A stretch of 7,182 nt of DNA, from the NCBI GenBank assembly GCA_022563625.1, contig JADFNA010000077.1:1-7182 (forward strand), in the 5' to 3' direction. The notes beneath the pieces were generated by a model. The model was not told the DNA's origin and did not search any database. It worked only from the letters and a program-made list of their open reading frames with translations. The stretch's first letter is position 1. Each line of letters begins with the position of its first letter. The position numbers were made by a program, and so were the translations under genes. The DNA is from Candidatus Zixiibacteriota bacterium (GTDB taxonomy: Bacteria > Zixibacteria > MSB-5A5 > GN15 > JACZUZ01). Below are positions 1 through 4,676 of the stretch, one piece after another.

Positions 1-17
1 GCCATTAGTTCATCTCC
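1..17 (-). other. Possible start of a further minus-strand gene at the window edge
   Basis: On the minus strand an ATG lies at 5-3, followed only by GC before the window ends. A Shine-Dalgarno-like GGAG (complement of 14-17) sits 8 nt upstream of it, which is a good distance. This would be the next gene downstream of the thiolase, about 100 bp beyond its stop codon. With only five bases visible nothing can be said about the product, and a chance ATG is quite possible. The rest of 18-101 holds no gene or clear terminator. There is only a weak 5-bp inverted repeat, AGATC/GATCT, at 26-41. Confidence 0.22.
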
Positions 18-101
18 ATTTCTTTAGATCTCGAACGATCTTAGACTGGTTATGTGTATTTACCGGAGGTCCGAGTGATGCTACATCTCTGATCTGTCCG
101 G

Positions 102-1280
102 TTATTCTCTGCCAAATACCGCCGCAATCCCCTGGCCGCCGCCGATGCACAACGACGCGACCCCGAGTTTTTGATAGTTGCGGCGCATATGATACAACAG
201 CGTCAGCGCCAGGCGCGCGCCGGAAGCGCCGAGTGGGTGTCCCAGTGACACGCCACCGCCATTCGGATTCAGCTTGTCGCGGTTAAGTCCCAGTTCACGT
301 TCGACCGAGACGACCTGTGCCGCGAAGGCTTCGTTGACTTCGATTGTTTCAAAGTCTTCAATGCCCACCCCGGCTTTTTCTGCCGCTGTGCGAATTGCAG
401 GGGCCGGGCCGATGCCCATGATTGTCGGGTCTACACCGGCCACTGCATGTGATTTCAGTGTCCCAAGTATTTTCAGATCGTGCTTTTCAGCGGCCTCCCG
501 GCTGGCGACTATGACTACCGCAGCGCCGTCACAAATGCCCGATGCGTTGCCTGCGGTGACCACACCGTCTTTCTTGAAAACCGTTCTCAGCTTCGCCATC
601 TTTTCAAGTGAGGCGTCGGGGCGAATGTGCTCGTCAGTATCCACTGACAGCATACCTTTGCGCGTTTTGACTTCCACCGGGGTAATTTCTTCGGCGAACC
701 AGCCCTCTTTTTGCGCCCGCGCGGCCGATTGTTGGCTGCGCAGCGCGTATTTGTCAGAATCTTCGCGCGAGACATCATATTTTTGTGCGAGATTCTCTGC
801 GGTCATGGCCATAGACGTGTCGCAATACGTGTCATTCAGACATTCCCAGAGAAGATCATCCATCTTGCCCTGTCCCAGAGCCAATCCCCAGCGGGCGCCG
901 TGAATGACATGCGGCGCCTGTGACATATTTTCCATGCCCCCGGCCAAACAGAAATCCGCCTCATCAAGCTGGATCAGTTGGGCGGCATAGACAATCGCCT
1001 GCAATCCGGAACCGCAGATACGATTCACTGTCAACGCCGGCCGGTCAACCGGAACACCGGCCTTGAGCGCAACATGCCGTGCGCCATACAGCGCGTCATT
1101 ACTGGTCTGCAGCGCGTTGCCCATCACCGTGTGATTGATCTGATCGGGCGACACAGCGGCTTTTTCCAGCGCGCCTTTTGCCGCTGCGGTCCCCAGATCA
1201 AGGGCCGAAACGCCTTTCAATGATCCCCCGAATGAACCGAACGCCGTCCTGGCGCCGTCAATAATAACAACTTCCTTCAT
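102..1280 (-). CDS. Acetyl-CoA C-acetyltransferase (thiolase family)
   Basis: This 392-residue thiolase joins two acetyl-CoA into acetoacetyl-CoA, or runs in reverse to cleave 3-ketoacyl-CoA in beta-oxidation; it acts in the cytoplasm. All catalytic parts are visible: the nucleophilic Cys89 in NRICGSGLQA, the NEAFAAQ motif at 316-322, His348 in SLGHPLGASGAR, and the proton-shuttling Cys378 in CIGGGQG. Length and the positions 89/348/378 coincide with those known for the biosynthetic thiolase of Zoogloea ramigera, which favours a short-chain acetoacetyl-CoA thiolase. Substrate length and direction cannot be fixed from sequence alone, so phaA, atoB and fadA remain alternatives. The start ATG (1280-1278) has AAGGAG only 3 nt upstream and a second purine block, AGGGAG, further up; MKEVVIIDGARTAFG is the expected N terminus. 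It is divergent from the propeller gene and is the last visible gene on its strand at this end. No clear terminator follows it. Confidence 0.95.
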   Translation of the reverse strand: MKEVVIIDGARTAFGSFGGSLKGVSALDLGTAAAKGALEKAAVSPDQINHTVMGNALQTSNDALYGARHVALKAGVPVDRPALTVNRICGSGLQAIVYAAQLIQLDEADFCLAGGMENMSQAPHVIHGARWGLALGQGKMDDLLWECLNDTYCDTSMAMTAENLAQKYDVSREDSDKYALRSQQSAARAQKEGWFAEEITPVEVKTRKGMLSVDTDEHIRPDASLEKMAKLRTVFKKDGVVTAGNASGICDGAAVVIVASREAAEKHDLKILGTLKSHAVAGVDPTIMGIGPAPAIRTAAEKAGVGIEDFETIEVNEAFAAQVVSVERELGLNRDKLNPNGGGVSLGHPLGASGARLALTLLYHMRRNYQKLGVASLCIGGGQGIAAVFGRE

Positions 1281-1338
1281 CTTCTCCTTGCTCCCTGCGA
1301 ATCTGCTAGTTATGTGCGAGATTGAGTTGCTGACATTG

Positions 1339-1370
1339 CCGGACGAGCAGACTTGCCTCTTCCGGTTTTT
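1339..1370 (+). terminator. Terminator-like hairpin on the plus strand within the thiolase leader
   Basis: CCGGA (1339-1343) and TCCGG (1361-1365) can pair. After one mismatch GAG/CTC extends the stem, and TTTTT (1366-1370) follows directly, so on the plus strand this looks like an intrinsic terminator. No plus-strand gene precedes it, and it lies opposite the predicted thiolase leader. It could stop antisense transcription coming out of the thiolase gene, or be chance. On the minus strand the same hairpin is preceded by A5 and lacks a U tract, so it would not terminate the thiolase message. Confidence 0.3.
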
Positions 1371-1468
1371 GTCTCTACACTTGGAATCTGGTGGCCAGTT
1401 CCCGCTCTGACCTGGCTGATTTCTCGAGTGTCAGACTGCTCCGGGTAGCGATGGCCGACCTCGTGAGA

Positions 1469-1496
1469 ATGTTAGACTACAGGGGCGGAATGTCAA
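1469..1496 (-). promoter_or_regulatory. Sigma70-type promoter for the thiolase gene
   Basis: Read on the minus strand, a perfect -35 box TTGACA (complement of 1491-1496) is followed after 16 bp by TAACAT (complement of 1469-1474), a 4/6 match to TATAAT. Transcription would start near 1462. This leaves an untranslated leader of roughly 180 nt before the thiolase ATG at 1280. The boxes are seen directly; promoter activity and the start site are inferred. Confidence 0.5.
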
Positions 1497-1563
1497 GCTG
1501 GCGACCGGAGAATGAGGCATCAATAAGGAAACGATCATTTGGGACGATAAGGGGTATAAGCGG

Positions 1564-1656
1564 TATCCGGCTCGCCGGATAAAGTTGTCCGAATTGGCGC
1601 TGTTTCCGCTGAGTTAATACCTGGCGCCAGCATCGGAATAAGCGTTCTGGCGCCAA
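1564..1656. promoter_or_regulatory. Row of evenly spaced palindromes upstream of the propeller gene
   Basis: Four dyad-symmetric sequences lie in the 120 bp before the ATG at 1683. They are TATCCGGC-TC-GCCGGATA (1564-1581, centre 1572.5), an imperfect TTGGCGCTG (from 1594, centre 1598.5), the perfect CTGGCGCCAG (1621-1630, centre 1625.5) and CTGGCGCCAA (1647-1656, centre 1651.5). Centre-to-centre spacing is 26, 27 and 26 bp, about two and a half helical turns. The last three share the core TGGCGC. This could be an operator array for a dimeric regulator of the propeller gene, or hairpins in its leader. No convincing -35/-10 pair for that gene is visible; TATAAG at 1555-1560 is the best -10 candidate but lacks a -35 box. 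Confidence 0.35.
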
Positions 1657-1682
1657 AATAGTCCCTTTCAAATCGAGATAAC

Positions 1683-2720
1683 ATGACCCTGCGAAAAATA
1701 CACCGGCAGAAACTCCCGGCGCCGGCCCTGACATTGGTTATTGTGACGCTGTGTATTGCTTTAGCTGGCGCCAACGGGCGCGCGCAGTCCCTGCCCCCCG
1801 GTTATGGCGTCACCGGAGGAACAATCGACACGCTTGAAGATGGTGAGATTGTCCTTACTCTTAGGCCGGGAGATAAGCTGTTCAAGAGAGTTGACCCGAG
1901 TGTCATGAAATCCCGTAAACTAATTGTGGCCGACTCTTTCTACCGGGGGAAGCGGGGTATGTGGCTGCTTGATTCCCTGGGAGATACGCTTCAGCAGATT
2001 TCCAGTCGGGCCGGCAGCGCATCCTGGTCGGCAGATCAGATACGGTTCATCGTTGTCAGCCCCCGGCTTCAGCTTAAGATACTGGCGCTGGACAAACCCG
2101 GCCAGGGCGTGGTAGTAAAACTGCCGGCTAACATGAATCCCAGCCGGCCGGCCTGGTCGCCGATTGAAGATCTGATCGCCTTTACCGCCAGGGACAAAAA
2201 CGGCATTAGCCAGCTTCATCTTGTCAAGCCTGACAGCGCCGGTTCGGGTCTCAAACAACTAACATTTTCGGGGAACCCTATCAGCGGTCCGGCATGGAGA
2301 CCGGATGGAAAGTTGATTACTTTTTCACAAATTGGCGTAGGGTTGGAAGGAATCTATTCGATCCCTCCCGAGGGTGGCGAAATTCAGACGTTTTACAAGT
2401 CTGACACAATACCTTTGGTTGAAGCCGTCTGGTCGCCGGACGGAAAATATCTGCTGGCCATGAACTCTCCCAGCGGCAACATCTTTCGCATCGACGCCGA
2501 CGGTTCGAATCCCGTCAACCTGACGAAAATGGGTCAGCCACAATTTCCTTTTGTCGGACCACGATTCACTGAGGGGGGGAAATTTTTCTTGTGCACAGGC
2601 AAACGCCCCGGAAGCAAAGGGCCGGAGATTTTCAGAGTTCCGATTGACGGCGGCATGGTGCAGACTATCACCGATCCGCTTGATGATTTCTTCATTGTTT
2701 ATGCAGCCCCGAATCGCTAA
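1683..2720 (+). CDS. Secreted TolB-like (PD40/WD40-like) beta-propeller protein
   Basis: This is a 345-residue exported protein of unknown specific role. The N terminus is a classical signal peptide: basic residues (MTLRKIHRQK), a hydrophobic core at about 14-29, and a likely cleavage site after GRA at about 35. There is no lipobox cysteine at the cleavage region, so a soluble periplasmic or secreted protein is expected. From about residue 110 come repeated PD40 blades recognisable by their aromatic-S/R-P-D-G-K cores: SWSADQIRF (114-122), AWSPIEDLIAF (157-167), AWRPDGKLITF (204-214), VWSPDGKYLLA (249-259) and RFTEGGKFFLC (294-304). The fourth continues into the strand IFRIDADGSNPVNLT. About five blades are visible; the N-terminal part may supply another. 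Such propellers bind proteins or peptides, as TolB does with Pal, but this protein lacks TolB's N-terminal domain and its neighbours are not tol/pal genes. The start is preceded only by a weak GAGAT; an in-frame TAG at 1659-1661 bounds the frame upstream, with no better start between. Confidence 0.85.
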   Translation: MTLRKIHRQKLPAPALTLVIVTLCIALAGANGRAQSLPPGYGVTGGTIDTLEDGEIVLTLRPGDKLFKRVDPSVMKSRKLIVADSFYRGKRGMWLLDSLGDTLQQISSRAGSASWSADQIRFIVVSPRLQLKILALDKPGQGVVVKLPANMNPSRPAWSPIEDLIAFTARDKNGISQLHLVKPDSAGSGLKQLTFSGNPISGPAWRPDGKLITFSQIGVGLEGIYSIPPEGGEIQTFYKSDTIPLVEAVWSPDGKYLLAMNSPSGNIFRIDADGSNPVNLTKMGQPQFPFVGPRFTEGGKFFLCTGKRPGSKGPEIFRVPIDGGMVQTITDPLDDFFIVYAAPNR

Positions 2721-2774
2721 GTCCCCAAGTTCCTCGGTTTCCAGCTATCTAATATCCCACATACGATCCGCGAA

Positions 2775-2805
2775 TTGACTTCGCTCATTCTATTGACCTT
2801 ATATA
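2775..2805 (+). promoter_or_regulatory. Candidate promoter for the acyl-CoA dehydrogenase gene
   Basis: TTGACT (2775-2780, 5/6 to the -35 consensus) is followed after 19 bp by TATATA (2800-2805), which overlaps TATAAC (2802-2807, a better -10 but 21 bp away). Neither spacing is ideal. ATTGAC occurs twice, at 2774-2779 and 2792-2797, 18 bp apart; the second copy lies inside the spacer and may be part of a repressor site. It is placed correctly for an independent promoter of the gene at 2890. Confidence 0.3.
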
Positions 2806-2809
2806 ACGA

Positions 2810-2848
2810 CCTTACCGCCGGTCTGAAGGCCTTCGGTAAGGCTATTTT
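2810..2848 (+). terminator. Hairpin between propeller and acyl-CoA dehydrogenase genes, possible terminator
   Basis: CCTTACCG (2810-2817) and CGGTAAGG (2834-2841) form a perfect 8-bp stem around a 16-nt loop, followed by CTATTTTC. It is the only terminator-like structure after the propeller stop at 2720. The T tract is short and the loop is large, so it would be a weak terminator. If the candidate promoter at 2775-2805 is real, the hairpin would instead sit at the very 5' end of the dehydrogenase message. A competing fold is possible: GACC (2808-2811) with GGTC (2820-2823), plus the palindrome GAAGGCCTTC (2825-2834). Confidence 0.4.
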
Positions 2849-2889
2849 CATGTGTATGAATTTCTAGCGGAAAGGAATCGCGGCTCTCT

Positions 2890-4095
2890 ATGATAGATTT
2901 TACTTTCACCGAAAACCAACTGGCCGTCAGGGACATTGCCCGCGAAGTGGCCAAGAATGTAGTCGCTCCGACGGTCCGTGAATACGACCGGAAGCATACG
3001 ATGAACCCCGAACTGCTGCCGGCTATGGCCAAAGCCAACCTGCTTGGCTTTTGTATCCCCGAAGAGTATGGCGGGCTGGGGACCGATTACCTCTCACTCG
3101 GGCTGGCCTGCGAGGAAATGGAATATGCCGATACATCCGCGCGCGTGGTGTTGTCGGTGCATCTGGGCCTGTTTTGTATGTCGATCTTGACCTGGGCCAA
3201 CGAGGAGCAGAAACAGAAATATCTAATTCCCGCCGCAAAAGGCGAAAAGATTTCAACATTCGGCCTGACCGAACCTGCGGCCGGGTCCGATGTGCGCGGC
3301 ATCCAAACTACCGCTTTGAAAGCCGGTGACAAGTATGTGCTCAATGGTGAAAAGATGTGGATTTCTCTGGCAGATGTCGCAGACCAGTTTCTGATATTCG
3401 CTTACACTGACATTGAAAAGAAAAAGGCGCGTGACGCGCATGGTATCTCGGCCTTTATTGTTGAACGCGGACTGAAGGGATTGACAACCGGCTCTATTGA
3501 AGGCAAACTCGGCGTCCGGGCCGGCAGCACAGGCTGGATATCTATGCAGGACGTCGAAGTCCCGGCTGAGAACCTGGTCTATGAGGAAGGACAGGGGTTT
3601 AAGGTCGCCATGTTTTGTCTGGACCAGGGACGCTATACTGTCGCCGCCGGTAGTTGTGGTTTAATCAAGGCCTGTCTGGATGCCAGTGTCAAATATTGTA
3701 AAGAACGCACAACATTCGGGACACCGATCGGTGAACATCAACTGGTCAAGCAAATGATAGCCAATATGGTCAAGGGATATGAGTATTCGCGTTTTCTCTG
3801 GATGCGCGCCGGTGTGTTAAAGAATCAGGGAGTGCGCAACACACGCGAAACGGCCCTGGCCAAATGGGTCGCATGCGATGAAGCCGAGCGGGCGGCGCAC
3901 AGTGCCGTGCAGATTCACGGCGCGTACGGCTATTCTGACGAATACCCGGTCGAACGCTTTTTCCGTAATTCAAAAGGCGCGGCGATTTATGAAGGGACGC
4001 GCGAAATTCAGACCATTATGCAGGCAGACTATGCCCTCGGAAACCGCATTGATAAAGCGCTTGAACGTGATTTGCCAAAAGTGGAACAGGAATAA
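2890..4095 (+). CDS. Acyl-CoA dehydrogenase (short-chain/butyryl-CoA type)
   Basis: This FAD enzyme of 401 residues introduces the alpha,beta double bond into acyl-CoA, the first step of beta-oxidation, and passes electrons to an electron-transfer flavoprotein; it is cytoplasmic. The N-terminal helical domain starts with DFTFTENQLAVRD. The beta domain carries FGLTEPAAGSDV (124-135) and NGEKMWIS (152-159). The C-terminal helical domain has ERTTFGTPIGEHQLVKQ (272-288), then QIHGAYGYSDEYPVERFFRN (341-360). The catalytic base is Glu368 in IYEGTREIQ, the position typical of short-chain, butyryl and glutaryl-like members; exact chain length cannot be read from sequence. Length is slightly above the usual 380 or so because of a charged tail (DKALERDLPKVEQE). 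The ATG has AAAGGA (2871-2876) 13 nt upstream, a rather long distance, but an in-frame TGA at 2857-2859 and the family N terminus leave no better start. No etf genes or enoyl-CoA hydratase lie next to it in this window. Confidence 0.95.
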   Translation: MIDFTFTENQLAVRDIAREVAKNVVAPTVREYDRKHTMNPELLPAMAKANLLGFCIPEEYGGLGTDYLSLGLACEEMEYADTSARVVLSVHLGLFCMSILTWANEEQKQKYLIPAAKGEKISTFGLTEPAAGSDVRGIQTTALKAGDKYVLNGEKMWISLADVADQFLIFAYTDIEKKKARDAHGISAFIVERGLKGLTTGSIEGKLGVRAGSTGWISMQDVEVPAENLVYEEGQGFKVAMFCLDQGRYTVAAGSCGLIKACLDASVKYCKERTTFGTPIGEHQLVKQMIANMVKGYEYSRFLWMRAGVLKNQGVRNTRETALAKWVACDEAERAAHSAVQIHGAYGYSDEYPVERFFRNSKGAAIYEGTREIQTIMQADYALGNRIDKALERDLPKVEQE

Positions 4096-4152
4096 CGCGC
4101 TCCGTAGCGCTGGATAAGAACGCTCGCCTGAGTGCATGATTTGTTACTGCGG

Positions 4153-4184
4153 GTCAGAAGCCCTGCGCTCCTGACGGTCACAAC
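4153..4184 (+). repeat. 32-bp hairpin repeat, copy 1
   Basis: Arms GTCAGAAGC (4153-4161) and GCTCCTGAC (4167-4175) flank a CCTGC loop, with one mismatch in the stem; a GGTCACAAC tail follows. It matches the copy at 4566-4597 in 29 of 32 positions. It has no T tract, so it is not an intrinsic terminator. It lies 58 bp after the acyl-CoA dehydrogenase stop. A separate small hairpin, GCGCT-CCGT-AGCGC (4097-4110), sits directly after that stop, also without a T tract, so no clear terminator for that gene is seen. Confidence 0.7.
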
Positions 4185-4196
4185 AACAGCCCCCAA

Positions 4197-4300
4197 TGTC
4201 ATTCTGAGGAGCCCGGCAGTCGCCGGACGACGAAGAATCTAGGTTGTTGCGGCGCCTCAAACAAGATTCTTCGCTTCACTCCGCTTCGCCCAGAATGACA
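4197..4300. repeat. 104-bp palindromic intergenic element with nested inverted repeats
   Basis: Perfect 10-bp terminal inverted repeats TGTCATTCTG (4197-4206) and CAGAATGACA (4291-4300) enclose a second perfect 10-bp pair, CGAAGAATCT (4231-4240) and AGATTCTTCG (4264-4273). The left arm contains an extra small hairpin CCGGC-AGTC-GCCGG (4213-4226), so the arms differ in length (24 versus 17 bp between the outer and inner repeats). The central part (4241-4263) is unpaired. It encodes nothing. The pattern is that of a short non-autonomous palindromic element (REP- or MITE-like). From memory, very similar TGTCATTCTGAG...GAAGAATCT sequences recur between genes in several uncultured bacterial lineages; no search was possible. 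It lies between two convergent genes, the usual place for such elements. Confidence 0.75.
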
Positions 4301-4316
4301 AATTGAATAGTTGCCT

Positions 4317-4503
4317 TCTTTCACTCTCCAAAAAAACTACAAGAATACACCAAACCCTACCGAACGACATATATGATGAAACGACAACTCACAGACAGGT
4401 CTACCACAGCTACACCTACCATTTTGGCCGGAACAACCACCCCCCCATAAAAAAACATTTACCAAACAAACCCATTTTGCCTTCAACAATTATTATGACT
4501 ACT
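4317..4503. other. G-poor, A/C-rich intergenic tract without a convincing gene
   Basis: This stretch, bounded by the palindromic element on the left and its half copy on the right, has an extreme strand bias. In 4321-4500 I count 16 G against 57 C in 180 bases, with A dominant. It contains homopolymers A7 (4330-4336), C7 (4440-4446) and A7 (4449-4455). A 94-codon frame from a TTG at 4303 crosses it, but runs on into the repeats at 4508-4587 and shows no recognisable protein pattern. Such composition differs sharply from all genes here and suggests DNA of a different origin or mutational history. Confidence 0.55.
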
Positions 4504-4517
4504 CCAATGTCATTCTG
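4504..4517 (+). repeat. Half copy of the palindromic element
   Basis: CCAATGTCATTCTG here is identical to 4193-4206, the left end of the 104-bp element plus 4 bp of its flank. It continues GGC, as does the complement of that element's right end. No partner arm CAGAATGACA is found downstream in this intergenic region. The sequence then runs 48 bp to the second hairpin repeat at 4566. Confidence 0.6.
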
Positions 4518-4565
4518 GGCCCTTCTCTCGGATCAGGATAAACTCCGCGAAGTCCACTCCGGTAG

Positions 4566-4597
4566 GTCAGGAGCCCTGCGCTCCTGACACTCACAAC
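4566..4597 (+). repeat. 32-bp hairpin repeat, copy 2
   Basis: Arms GTCAGGAGC (4566-4574) and GCTCCTGAC (4580-4588) form a perfect 9-bp stem with loop CCTGC, followed by ACTCACAAC. It is a direct repeat of 4153-4184 with three differences in 32 bp. The stem is perfect here and has one mismatch in copy 1. Confidence 0.75.
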
Positions 4598-4618
4598 TGA
4601 CTCGTCGGTATGACAATT

Positions 4619-4644
4619 AAAAAAAAGGCGGGGTAAGCCCCGCC
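4619..4644 (-). terminator. Intrinsic terminator of glmS
   Basis: On the minus strand GGCGGGG (complement of 4638-4644) pairs perfectly with CCCCGCC (complement of 4627-4633) around a 4-nt loop CTTA. Eight T follow (complement of 4619-4626). The stem begins 32 nt after the glmS stop codon. This is a textbook rho-independent terminator oriented for glmS; in the plus direction there is no T tract, so it does not serve the acyl-CoA dehydrogenase. Confidence 0.9.
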
Positions 4645-4676
4645 CCAACATGTAGTAGTCATTTAATGGCCCGGAG

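Noticed and set aside
274..903. 209-codon plus-strand frame opposite the thiolase
   Set aside because: It is antisense to a clearly functional, complete thiolase and its composition (S, A, R, P rich) is that of a mirror frame.
1391..1582. Short plus-strand frame in the divergent intergenic region
   Set aside because: No ribosome site or recognisable pattern; it runs through the thiolase promoter and the first palindrome.
4303..4587. 94-codon plus-strand frame from TTG across the A/C-rich tract
   Set aside because: It starts at the edge of one repeat and ends inside another, has no ribosome site, odd low-complexity composition and no recognisable motif.
4153..4597. CRISPR or attachment sites formed by the two 32-bp repeats
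   Set aside because: Only two copies about 410 bp apart, each a self-contained hairpin. No integrase or tRNA is nearby, so dispersed hairpin repeats explain them better.
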